From: Bacillota bacterium
Lineage (GTDB): Bacteria > Bacillota_I > Bacilli_A > RF39 > UBA660
Length of the DNA stretch: 64,000 nt
Reading direction: 5' to 3'
Assembly: GCA_015059405.1 (NCBI GenBank)
Contig: SVAL01000006.1
Coordinates: 31,110 to 95,109, forward strand
Every line of letters begins with the position of its first letter. The stretch's first letter is position 1. Below the pieces are notes generated by a model. It did not search any database. It saw nothing but the letters and a program-made list of their open reading frames with translations, and was not told the origin of the DNA. The position numbers were made by a program, and so were the translations under genes. Of the stretch, positions 19,432-28,647 are shown piece by piece.

Positions 19432-21198
19432 TTATGATTTATTAGGATCGAATCCACCATTACTTGCTGTTTTTCTAGTTCTATCATCTCTTCTTTGAGC
19501 TATAGTTCTACCACCTGCGGCAGCTGAAACACTGTCACTAACATATGTAGAAGCTGATGAAACAGTAGATGATACTTTTTTAGTAGCACGGTGAACACTT
19601 CCATTTTGGTATCTTTGGTAAGCGCTTTCGTCTTGACCATAAGCTTTTTCGTATGCGTCTTTTCCTTTGTTGTAATTTCTTTCTTTGTTACCACTAATAG
19701 TAACTTTATCTTGCCAATCAGCATATGCAGCTTGACGTCTTGCATCGTAATCTGCTTGACCTTCCCCAGCAGCAGGACCACGAGAAATAAGATCTCTGTA
19801 ATTCCATTCTGCTTCTGTTGCATCTGCTTGAGCAGCTAACCAACTTGCTTGAGCAGCATCGATATTTGCTTTTGTTAAGTTTAGACGAGCAGCTTGTTGC
19901 TTCATTTGAGCCTTAGAAGCTTTAGATTGAAGCCCAGCAAGAATTCCGCTCTTAGCGTTCTTATCACCAAGTCTAGCTTGAATAGCTGCATCTCCACCTG
20001 TTTGCCAAGCATTTGAACCTTTTCCACTTGCAGCACCTTGATATCCAGCAGACATACCAGCAACACCACCAGTGATTGCTCCACGAAGTCCGCGTCCAGA
20101 AATAGCACCAGATACAGCACCAGCACCAAATCCAGCAAGACCTCCTGCAAGATTTCCAAGGAAACTTCCATCTTTATTATCCTTAAGTCCAAGAATAGTT
20201 CTGATGAACTTAGGAGCTTGTTTAGCAAACATTAATAAACCTATAATTAAAAATACTCTTAAATACATTAATCTTACTGGTGATACGTTTGCTGCACCAG
20301 CTTGACCATAATTTACGAATAAATTATTGTTTTGTAATTCTGATATAAAGAATAATACTAAATATATTAAACCTAACTTTATAAATATATCTATAAATGT
20401 CTTTCCTAATTCTTTCATCCAACTTTGGAAAGCACCATCTTTTTGACTTTTTGGATCAATATAACTCATGATTGGAATTGGAGCTATCATTTCTAATACT
20501 AACATTTTAAATAAACGAATAGCTAAATCAATAGTAATCCCAATCAATAATACTAATACTACAATACCAACAACTGTTGATAATAAGAATCTATATTCAT
20601 AACTATATCCACCTGTTGTACCAAGTATTGGTATTGTTTGACCTTCTCCAGCATTGACATTTTGAACAAAATCAGCTAAAGAAGTAATTTCCGTTGAACC
20701 ATCAATTGCAGCATAATTATTATTTTCATCGTAATAAGGATGAAAGAATGCCTGCATTAATGATACAGCCATATCATTAGATGTTGTTGTTACAGTTGAA
20801 CTAATTGTTGATGCTGGTTGATTAAGCAACATCTTTGGAATCATTGGCAAAAATGCTGTTTGTGCTCTATATAAAAGCGAGAACACTGTTGGTAATATGA
20901 TTAAAAAACCAAGCATTGTTAAAGTTCTAGTAATTAATTTAGATGCTCCCTTATCTTTATCAGTCATCGAGTCTGGATTAACCATGTATTGAATTAATGA
21001 TGCTGATATTTTAAAAAGCATAAATATACCTAATATTATATAAATTTTATCTCTAACATCTTCTACTAAATCGACATTAGTACGTAATTCTGCAATATCA
21101 AATATCCCCTGCGTTACCCATTCAATAGATGAATAGATAAAGTAGTCTATCGAACAAAACAAATCACGAATAAAATCGTTAAAAAAGTTTCTAGTCAC
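19432..21198 (-). CDS. VirB6/TrbL-like multi-TM T4SS channel protein with long Ala/Gly/Lys-rich C-terminus
   Basis: Multiple TM helices, EMIAPIPIMSYIDPKSQKDGAFQSWMKELGKTFIDIFIKLGLIYLV motif, low-complexity tail. Confidence 0.72.
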   Translation of the reverse strand: MTRNFFNDFIRDLFCSIDYFIYSSIEWVTQGIFDIAELRTNVDLVEDVRDKIYIILGIFMLFKISASLIQYMVNPDSMTDKDKGASKLITRTLTMLGFLIILPTVFSLLYRAQTAFLPMIPKMLLNQPASTISSTVTTTSNDMAVSLMQAFFHPYYDENNNYAAIDGSTEITSLADFVQNVNAGEGQTIPILGTTGGYSYEYRFLLSTVVGIVVLVLLIGITIDLAIRLFKMLVLEMIAPIPIMSYIDPKSQKDGAFQSWMKELGKTFIDIFIKLGLIYLVLFFISELQNNNLFVNYGQAGAANVSPVRLMYLRVFLIIGLLMFAKQAPKFIRTILGLKDNKDGSFLGNLAGGLAGFGAGAVSGAISGRGLRGAITGGVAGMSAGYQGAASGKGSNAWQTGGDAAIQARLGDKNAKSGILAGLQSKASKAQMKQQAARLNLTKANIDAAQASWLAAQADATEAEWNYRDLISRGPAAGEGQADYDARRQAAYADWQDKVTISGNKERNYNKGKDAYEKAYGQDESAYQRYQNGSVHRATKKVSSTVSSASTYVSDSVSAAAGGRTIAQRRDDRTRKTASNGGFDPNKS

Positions 21199-21235
21199 GA
21201 TTATTCACTTCCTTATTTTTTAAACCAATATTTTA

Positions 21236-21673
21236 TTAATTTCCTGGTGTTTCCCCCTCAGGGTTTTCTCCTGGATCTGGAGTTGGAGTCGAATTACCAG
21301 ATGCAATACCACAAGTTGGATCATCTACTAAATTTAAACTATCTTTCACTGGTTCTAATCCTAAAACAAATCTAACTAATAGTGGCACAAAGAAAAATGC
21401 TGCTGCCGCTATAAATCTCTTTACAATTCTTCCACCAGCTTTTTTAGATATGCTCTCATCTTGTGATGTTACTATTGACATTAAATCCCCTGAACATAAA
21501 ACAATTAATAGAATTGGAACTATTATTGTTACATATCCTAAAAATTCTCTAATCAAATCGTATGCTTCTGGTGTAAATATAGCATTACAATTCGCTGCAA
21601 ATACGATATTAACACTTAAAAACATACTAATTACTAAACTTAAAACTATCTTTTTTATACTATTTTTTACCAT
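21236..21673 (-). CDS. VirB2/TrbC-like T4SS pilin candidate 1
   Basis: Signal peptide (SLVISMFLSVNIVFAANC), two TM helices separated by a basic loop (SKKAGGRIVKRFIAAAAFFFVPLLVRFVLG). RBS GGAGG before ATG at 21673. Confidence 0.55.
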   Translation of the reverse strand: MVKNSIKKIVLSLVISMFLSVNIVFAANCNAIFTPEAYDLIREFLGYVTIIVPILLIVLCSGDLMSIVTSQDESISKKAGGRIVKRFIAAAAFFFVPLLVRFVLGLEPVKDSLNLVDDPTCGIASGNSTPTPDPGENPEGETPGN

Positions 21674-21763
21674 ATTTTCCTCCAAAAAGACAATATATCA
21701 CGATAATTATATCAAAAAAAAAATAATAGTAAAAGATATTTTACCATTATTTTTATTTTTTCT

Positions 21764-22885
21764 TTATTTTATGATATAAGGATCAGTAATTGTTCCGCTT
21801 CCTTTATCGTATTTTACTCTACTTGATAAGTAGAAAACATATTTATAAGTACCAGATCTATTAACATTTTCTGACATTAGAATTCCATTTGCGATATATG
21901 CAGTATATGTATTTTCAGTTGTTGGAGTCATTGTCCAAACAGATCCATCAACCATTAGATAGTTATAATTTCCACATGAACCATCAGTTGTTTTAATACA
22001 TTTATCTGATAAGCTTGCATTTAAAAAATCAAATACAGGAATTAAACTATAAATTTGTCCAGACATAACTTTACTACATTCAGCGCTACCATCTTTTGAT
22101 GTATCATCAGCACTTCTAGGTCCTATACAAACATCTTTCTTTACTACTTTTTGTTTAATGATACTATCAGCAGGTAATTGTTGATACAATAATTCAAGAT
22201 CATCTTTTGCTCTACTAAAACTATAGTCACTAATACCTACAGCAGTTTGTGTATCTTCATTATATCTATTGTCATAAATGCCTCTACTTCTTGTATTAGC
22301 AGTAACAATAGTTAAATCATTATTTCCATCGATTTTAACAATTCTATATAAATCATCACCTATTTTAACATAATTGTTTACTACTTCACCACGATAAATA
22401 TAACCTTCCATCAAATCATTTTCAATTTGTGAATCAGTTTCTGCCATCTTATATAATCCACTACCACTTGTTACTACATTTTCTAATAATTTATCAGCAA
22501 AGAATTGTGTTTTGTAGTTTTTTCCACAGTCTAGTGATGAAACATAATCATATCCAGTTGCAGTTTTACCAACTATAACTTTTCCACTACAAGTAACTCC
22601 TTCATCAGTGTATTCAGATAAATCTTTTATATAACCACCAGAAACTAATGCAGATGCTTCAATTTGAACTTCGTCACCAATGGCTTTAGGTAGTTTATCA
22701 CTATTATCATTACAATAACTTTCTGCAGCTTTAGCTAACTTATTTTCAATTTTTTCATAAGAAATACTTCCACCTGTAGTTAATGCAACTACTATTACAG
22801 CAATAATTATTATTAAGATTACACCTATTATTAGACCCATCATAGTAATTATTTTTTTATCTACTTTTTTTATACTTTCTAACAT
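21764..22885 (-). CDS. Membrane-anchored surface protein with pilin-head-like region
   Basis: N-terminal TM, then YEKIENKLAKAAESYCNDN...ALVSGGYIKDL...CSGKVIVGKTATGYDYVSSLDC, resembling the head region of the giant pilin. Confidence 0.5.
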   Translation of the reverse strand: MLESIKKVDKKIITMMGLIIGVILIIIIAVIVVALTTGGSISYEKIENKLAKAAESYCNDNSDKLPKAIGDEVQIEASALVSGGYIKDLSEYTDEGVTCSGKVIVGKTATGYDYVSSLDCGKNYKTQFFADKLLENVVTSGSGLYKMAETDSQIENDLMEGYIYRGEVVNNYVKIGDDLYRIVKIDGNNDLTIVTANTRSRGIYDNRYNEDTQTAVGISDYSFSRAKDDLELLYQQLPADSIIKQKVVKKDVCIGPRSADDTSKDGSAECSKVMSGQIYSLIPVFDFLNASLSDKCIKTTDGSCGNYNYLMVDGSVWTMTPTTENTYTAYIANGILMSENVNRSGTYKYVFYLSSRVKYDKGSGTITDPYIIK

Positions 22886-22934
22886 TTTAACACCTCATAA
22901 TAATTATAATATATGCAAATAAAAATAACAATAA

Positions 22935-22958
22935 AAAAAAGAATGTTTCCATTCTTTT
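22935..22958 (-). terminator. Terminator downstream of VirB2-like gene 2
   Basis: AAAAGAATGGAAACATTCTTTTTTTTATT on the minus strand. Confidence 0.65.
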
Positions 22959-23257
22959 TATGCTTGATCCCAACAAGCCATCCAACTTGCAGAATTTCCT
23001 TGTGCTCCAGAACTTGTAACTAAGTTCATAACTAATTTTACAAGTAGAACTATGAAGAAAATTGCAACTGCAGCAATAGCTCTTTTAATTAATTTACTAG
23101 TAGCTTGTTTGATTTCTTTATCATCACTTGATAATACAGCTTTCCCTAAGTCAACAGACCCCATAATAATTAATCCAATAGGTATTAAGAATTGAATTAT
23201 ATTGAAGATAGCTTTTACAAATCTAATTACTGGTAAAATTTCTGTCATTGTACACAT
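22958..23257 (-). CDS. VirB2/TrbC-like T4SS pilin candidate 2
   Basis: Two TM helices with basic loop (DLGKAVLSSDDKEIKQATSKLIKRAIAAVAIFFIVLLVKLVMNLV), paralogous in layout to 21236-21673. Confidence 0.55.
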   Translation of the reverse strand: MCTMTEILPVIRFVKAIFNIIQFLIPIGLIIMGSVDLGKAVLSSDDKEIKQATSKLIKRAIAAVAIFFIVLLVKLVMNLVTSSGAQGNSASWMACWDQA

Positions 23258-23334
23258 AATATAGTTTCCTCCTCACTTCTATATATCTAACTATACGACA
23301 TTACATTCTACTTTGTCAATATTTTTATGTAAAA

Positions 23335-24378
23335 TTAATGTCCAAACATACCACCAAATCCACCGCTTTTTCCACCATTCTGATTTGATTGAATAATGCC
23401 TAGTCTATTTAATAATCCAGTAAGAACCTGTGATCTACTACGATCATTAAATGGTCTAATAGCAGTAAATATTTTCAATCCTGTTTCACTAGCGAATTCA
23501 GTAATTTCATCATTAGATATCATACTTTTATTTATAATGATATTTTTTCCTTTTAATTTTTCAAAGATATTTCTATCTCTTTTTGCAATTTTATTAATTT
23601 TAATAATAGATGGTTCTATCAAATAATATATTTCATTACATACAGCTTCATCCATATCATTTAAATCTACTAATACTAAATCATAATTATAGGATTTAGA
23701 TAATTCAGATAAGAATTCTGCTTTATTGATAGATACTAATGATTTATCATTAAAATATACAAAATCTCTTTTTCCTACTTCGATTGCTTTTACACTTTTA
23801 CCGTGAAAATTTTCTAATTCTTTTTTCATAGTTACAACTAAAGTAGTTGCTCCTGCACTATCTGTACAGTTTTTAAATCCTATTACTCTTACTCTTTGAA
23901 TACTTTGAACTTGTTGTTGTTGTGGTTGTTGCTGTACATTATTACCACCAGCAGGTGCTTGTGGTATAGCTGGTACTGGGCCAACCGGCATAACAGGTTC
24001 TAATTGATGCATATGAGCTACATCTTTATAAGTATTAGGATTATTTATTAAGTATTCTACACCTTCTAAGTTGGTTGTAAAATTATAAAATCCCATTGAA
24101 ATTAATTTAGATAAATATGAATTGGTAGAAAAGTTTCCATCAGTTGGCAATAAAAGAATTATTTTTTCTACTGGTAATCCAATAGATAATTTTTGAATAT
24201 TAGCTATATTTTCATATTCCTTAATTGCTGTTAAATCTAGAATCATTCTACCAAAAAAGAAATTGGAAAAAGTTCCAATTATTTCTTCTGCTTCAAATTC
24301 TCCACGTAACGTTTTTATTATTTCAACACTTAAACCAGCTAGAAGAGTTTCTTGTTTATTTGTTATTAATACATTCAT
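23335..24378 (-). CDS. TadZ/CpaE-like protein with degenerate P-loop
   Basis: Receiver-like N-terminal region, PQ-rich linker, then MinD/CpaE-like domain (VRVIGFKNCTDSAGATTLVVTMKKELE...DLVLVDLNDMDEAVC). Confidence 0.55.
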   Translation of the reverse strand: MNVLITNKQETLLAGLSVEIIKTLRGEFEAEEIIGTFSNFFFGRMILDLTAIKEYENIANIQKLSIGLPVEKIILLLPTDGNFSTNSYLSKLISMGFYNFTTNLEGVEYLINNPNTYKDVAHMHQLEPVMPVGPVPAIPQAPAGGNNVQQQPQQQQVQSIQRVRVIGFKNCTDSAGATTLVVTMKKELENFHGKSVKAIEVGKRDFVYFNDKSLVSINKAEFLSELSKSYNYDLVLVDLNDMDEAVCNEIYYLIEPSIIKINKIAKRDRNIFEKLKGKNIIINKSMISNDEITEFASETGLKIFTAIRPFNDRSRSQVLTGLLNRLGIIQSNQNGGKSGGFGGMFGH

Positions 24379-24379
24379 A

Positions 24380-24814
24380 CTACCCTCCTACCGTTAATTC
24401 ATAAGAATTATCACTAAGGCCTTTACCATTTTCATAGCATTTTTTTATACCTTCAACATTATCAGAGACATTTCTTATGCCACTTGTTTCTCCGGCTACT
24501 GGTATTTGGATAGGATTTGATACTAACGGTAAATCAAAATTAATGTATAACATTAGTGAAAAATATTTTGTATCTTTTCCTTCTGTATAACAAGCATGAA
24601 TTTTTCCTGTATACCCTATTTCTGTTGCTTTTTCTCTTAAACTACGTACTCCTCCTTCTTTAAAACCTTCTTCTGCTTCGATATAGGTTATTAAAGTGTT
24701 TTTAGCACGGAATACACGACCATAGTTAATTACAACAGCCATGAAAAATATATATACAATTAGGAAAACCAATACTATTTGCATTAACATTGTTCCACCA
24801 ATCGCCTCACGCAT
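24380..24814 (-). CDS. TadE-like pseudopilin candidate
   Basis: N-terminal TM (MLMQIVLVFLIVYIFFMAVVINYGRVFRAKNTLITYIEAEEGF) and small soluble domain, located between TadZ-like and Flp-like genes. Confidence 0.5.
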   Translation of the reverse strand: MREAIGGTMLMQIVLVFLIVYIFFMAVVINYGRVFRAKNTLITYIEAEEGFKEGGVRSLREKATEIGYTGKIHACYTEGKDTKYFSLMLYINFDLPLVSNPIQIPVAGETSGIRNVSDNVEGIKKCYENGKGLSDNSYELTVGG

Positions 24815-24848
24815 AAACCAACACCTCTTTTTATGTTACAATTATTTA

Positions 24849-25022
24849 CTAATTATTTAGTTTTCCATCTGCTGCATCTTGAGCAGTTTCATTTGTAGTT
24901 CCCCATGTATCTTGGATTGTTTCCATTATTTGTGGTACAAATAAAGTTACTACACCTAGGATTAAACCAATAGCAATAACTGTAATTAAAGTCATATTTA
25001 ATTCACCACTTGCTTCTTTCAT
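24849..25022 (-). CDS. Flp-type pilin candidate (57 aa), not in ORF track
   Basis: MKEASGELNMTLITVIAIGLILGVVTLFVPQIMETIQDTWGTTNETAQDAADGKLNN*, hydrophobic helix then polar tail; GGAGG RBS upstream; sits between TadE-like and TadC genes. Confidence 0.65.
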   Translation of the reverse strand: MKEASGELNMTLITVIAIGLILGVVTLFVPQIMETIQDTWGTTNETAQDAADGKLNN

Positions 25023-25095
25023 TATATATAACCTCCTTCCATTATATTTTAATTATAGCAATATGTTTTTATTTTATCAATATTCTTGACACAAT

Positions 25096-25875
25096 TTACC
25101 CCATCATTAACAACATTGCAAATACTAGGATAATCATTGTTCCTCCACCAGTAACTACTAACATTATCATAGTTTTCTTTTCCATTACTGATAGTCTTTG
25201 TTTATATTTATCTTCACGTGCTTTATTTTGTAATGAAGATACTGACTTAGAAAACATTGTCAATTGTTGATATTTATTTTCTTGTGCTCCAAGTCCTAAA
25301 CGATATAATAAACGCATCATTCTCATTGAATCTCTTACAGGATATTGATTAGCAAAATCCATATAAGGTTGAATTGATGAGTCTCCATTATTTATTTTTT
25401 CAACCATTACTCTTAATCCTGGTTTAAATATTTCAGGAGCATCTTCTATTGATCTTGCTAGTGCTACTGGAACTGTATAGTTTTGACATAATATTTCTAA
25501 TCCTTTTAAGTAGTATGGTAACATTTGGTCTATTTTAGACATATATCTTTTATAATAAGATCTCAAATTTGTATAATATGATTTATATATTACGTATATT
25601 AGTACCATAAAGAATACTAAATTTATAAAAGAAAATTTTGTAACTAATAGTAATAAAATAATCATTGCAAAGATAAAAGTCTCTTTGATTCTTTTTCTAA
25701 ATAGTTCATCTGGATCTTTTTTATCTCCATATCTTGCTGATACATAAAAGTCCCAGTCTTTTTCTTTTAACATCTTTATATAAATATCATTTTCTTCTAA
25801 GAATTGATTTGTATCTACTGTTTTAGTATAGATAAGAGCAAATGCTACTAAACAGGCCATTATTAGTATTTCCAT
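25096..25875 (-). CDS. TadC-like type II secretion F-domain protein
   Basis: Multi-TM; position after TadB; MLPYYLKGLEILCQNYTVPVALARSIEDAPEIFKPGL. Confidence 0.65.
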   Translation of the reverse strand: MEILIMACLVAFALIYTKTVDTNQFLEENDIYIKMLKEKDWDFYVSARYGDKKDPDELFRKRIKETFIFAMIILLLLVTKFSFINLVFFMVLIYVIYKSYYTNLRSYYKRYMSKIDQMLPYYLKGLEILCQNYTVPVALARSIEDAPEIFKPGLRVMVEKINNGDSSIQPYMDFANQYPVRDSMRMMRLLYRLGLGAQENKYQQLTMFSKSVSSLQNKAREDKYKQRLSVMEKKTMIMLVVTGGGTMIILVFAMLLMMG

Positions 25876-26768
25876 TATTCAGCACCTACATTCTCGTTAT
25901 AATATTTTTCTCCAGATATAAGAAAATAACTATTTAAAATTACTATAGCGTGTAATGCAACTAGTACAATTGGATTTTTTAATAATTCTCTATATGTTTC
26001 TACCTGTAACATATATTGAATTAACATTACTAGTAAATAAAGCATTAAACCATAAGATATAAATTGTCTATGGAAATTAGAACGGTCCATTCTATCACGA
26101 TATACACCTTCTACTAAAGTATCGATATCTTGTAACATGTTTTCAAGGACATCTCCTGAGTCTCTTGAACCTTCTTTAGTAATTTGTAAGAATAATTGGT
26201 GCATATTTCTTGTCATATAGAAATCATATCTTTCATTCATATATTCAATAGATTCATCAACAACACCATTTTGATATGCCATATCAATCATTATTTTAAC
26301 ATCTGATAAAACAGGATCTTGTAAAACTCCTGATGAATATACACCTTCTAGAGCTTTAACAAAACTTTGTGTTGTTTGGAATTCCATAATTGTATTTGTA
26401 GTATAAACTTGTACTTGTTCAAAGATAAATTCACTATATATACGTTTACATCTTAAATAATGTAAATATGGAACCATACTAATTGCTGCTACTACATATA
26501 TTATTGATACTAAAAAGTTATAGAAATATAGGTAAGATATTATGAATGCGCCTCCACCAAATAAAGCAAGTTGAATTGCATGATCTTTTGGTGTGTAGTC
26601 TTGTCCTAAATCTTTTACTTTTTCTTTAATAGTTTTAAATGAGTAAGGAGCCCATCTATCATATACAACATTAGCACCATCTATAACGAATTTATATAAA
26701 GAGTCACCTTTTTTAATATAATATAAAGTCGCAAATAGAACTAGGAACAATATAATGACTAATTCCAT
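25875..26768 (-). CDS. TadB-like type II secretion F-domain protein
   Basis: Multi-TM; TNTIMEFQTTQSFVKALEGVYSSGVLQDPVLSDVKIMIDMAYQNGVVDESIEYM...EGSRDSGDVLENMLQDID. Confidence 0.68.
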   Translation of the reverse strand: MELVIILFLVLFATLYYIKKGDSLYKFVIDGANVVYDRWAPYSFKTIKEKVKDLGQDYTPKDHAIQLALFGGGAFIISYLYFYNFLVSIIYVVAAISMVPYLHYLRCKRIYSEFIFEQVQVYTTNTIMEFQTTQSFVKALEGVYSSGVLQDPVLSDVKIMIDMAYQNGVVDESIEYMNERYDFYMTRNMHQLFLQITKEGSRDSGDVLENMLQDIDTLVEGVYRDRMDRSNFHRQFISYGLMLYLLVMLIQYMLQVETYRELLKNPIVLVALHAIVILNSYFLISGEKYYNENVGAE

Positions 26769-26788
26769 ATACTCACCAACCTTTCTTT

Positions 26789-28645
26789 TTATTGAATATT
26801 TGTAATATTAATTGGAGTAAATTCAGTAGGTACTCCACTACCTTCAGTTGTATCAGTAGTTGTTTGAGGAGCAACAGGAGGTGCAATAAAACTACTTGTA
26901 TCAATAACTGGTTCGTTATTAATTGGTTGTTCTAAACTTACACTAGGTAGTCCTTCTACTACTGGAGCAGTTACAGTCGGAGGTGTAATTACTTGTGGTT
27001 CAATTACTGGAGTTACAGTAACTGGCGCTTGTACAGCAGGCTGTTCTACTGTTAATTGTTCAACAGGTTTAACTTCTTCTGTTACAGTAGGTTGTACTAC
27101 TACTTGTTGAGTTTCTACTGGAGTAGGTGCAACTGGAGCTTCTACTACTTTTACTGTTTCAACAACTGGTTGCACTTCAACTGGTGCAACATTTTCTACT
27201 GGTTTTATTTCTTCTACTGTAGTAGTTACAACTGGTGTTTCAACTACTGGAGTAGCTTCTTCTTTTACTTCTGTTTTTTCTTCAATGTTTGTATTTTCTA
27301 CATGTTCATCGCTATAACTTTGAGCTTTTTCTAAATCACCATTAGCTTCTCTTATATTAGTCATATCTATTCCTTGACCTTCTAAGTAATTTAATAAGTG
27401 TTCACTAATTGGTTTATATGTTACATCTCCTTTAATTGTTTTTTGATAAATAGTATTTGAAATACATTCATTATTATCATTAACATAGAATTCTGTAACT
27501 TCCCCTATTTCACGTACAAATCTTCCTTGTTTAGGATCGAAACGTCCACGTAAATATACCCCTAATTGTACATAACGATATATTGTATTTAAGAATTGTT
27601 CTACATCAATATTTGATTCTAATAAACTGTATAAACGATATGGAATATTAGCTGCTTTATCAGCATGGATTGTTGATAAGATAAAGTGCCCAGAAGATAT
27701 AGAGTTACGAACAGCAGTTACTGCTTCAGCACTACGTACTTCTGATAATAATATCCATATTGGGTTTTGTCTCATACATGTAACTAACACATCAGAATAA
27801 GATGCAATGTTATTAGTCTTCATCGCAACAATATCACGATGTGGATAAATTCTATCCAAGTGAAGTTCTAATGTATCTTCAACTGTTACAATCTTTTCAT
27901 TTTCAAAAGTGTGACTAGCTAAGTATTTTAAGAATTCTGTTTTACCTGAACCAGTTTCCCCACACATAATGATATTACAATGTCCTTGTACAGCTTTTAT
28001 TAGGAAATCATGTATACTTAAAGATACATAATTTTCTTTCATTAATTTATCTTTTTCTAGACGAATTTTTGCAGGTGTTTTACGAAAAACTACTGCAATA
28101 CCATTTCTAGCAATTGAATCATGAATAAAGTTCATACGAAGTTCAGCTGATTCTGAGTCTAGGAATGGATGAGCCATATTAAAGGTTTTACCCATTACGT
28201 TAGAACATTGGAAAGCAATCTTTTCAATTAATGCATCATTAATATCATCTGAATCAACTCTATAGACACCTTTACTTAAAGTCTTTAACCAAAGTTGGCC
28301 ACCATTACTATAAGATATATCAGTTACATCATCATCTTCTAAATATTTTTTTAATGGACCAAAATCCATACTTGAAAAAATACTATCATTTTTACGACGA
28401 TTTGCTTCTTCATCAGCTCGTAGTTCTTTAATCATATCTAAATCTTCAAAATTCATTTCATTATTGGCATTTAAAGATTTATTTTCTTCTACAGAAACAT
28501 TTGAACTTTCAGGAACACTAGTAGTATTATCCTGAAGTTCAATATTATTTTTTTCAACAGGAACAGAAGCGGCAACAACATTATTTGTTGCTACTTCTGC
28601 ATTTCCTCCTATTCCCATTCCATTTAAATTCATTGTTTCATTCAT
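26789..28645 (-). CDS. CpaF/TadA secretion ATPase with ~180-aa Pro/Val/Thr/Glu-rich tail
   Basis: Walker A IIMCGETGSGKTEFLKYLA, Walker B/His region WILLSEVRSAEAVTAVRNSISSGHFILSTIHADKAANIPYRL. Confidence 0.88.
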   Translation of the reverse strand: MNETMNLNGMGIGGNAEVATNNVVAASVPVEKNNIELQDNTTSVPESSNVSVEENKSLNANNEMNFEDLDMIKELRADEEANRRKNDSIFSSMDFGPLKKYLEDDDVTDISYSNGGQLWLKTLSKGVYRVDSDDINDALIEKIAFQCSNVMGKTFNMAHPFLDSESAELRMNFIHDSIARNGIAVVFRKTPAKIRLEKDKLMKENYVSLSIHDFLIKAVQGHCNIIMCGETGSGKTEFLKYLASHTFENEKIVTVEDTLELHLDRIYPHRDIVAMKTNNIASYSDVLVTCMRQNPIWILLSEVRSAEAVTAVRNSISSGHFILSTIHADKAANIPYRLYSLLESNIDVEQFLNTIYRYVQLGVYLRGRFDPKQGRFVREIGEVTEFYVNDNNECISNTIYQKTIKGDVTYKPISEHLLNYLEGQGIDMTNIREANGDLEKAQSYSDEHVENTNIEEKTEVKEEATPVVETPVVTTTVEEIKPVENVAPVEVQPVVETVKVVEAPVAPTPVETQQVVVQPTVTEEVKPVEQLTVEQPAVQAPVTVTPVIEPQVITPPTVTAPVVEGLPSVSLEQPINNEPVIDTSSFIAPPVAPQTTTDTTEGSGVPTEFTPINITNIQ

Positions 28646-28647
28646 AA

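Noticed and set aside
19500-20305. Several ORFs on both strands overlapping the VirB6-like tail
   Set aside because: Arise from the compositionally biased Ala/Gly/Lys-rich coding segment; no independent start signals.
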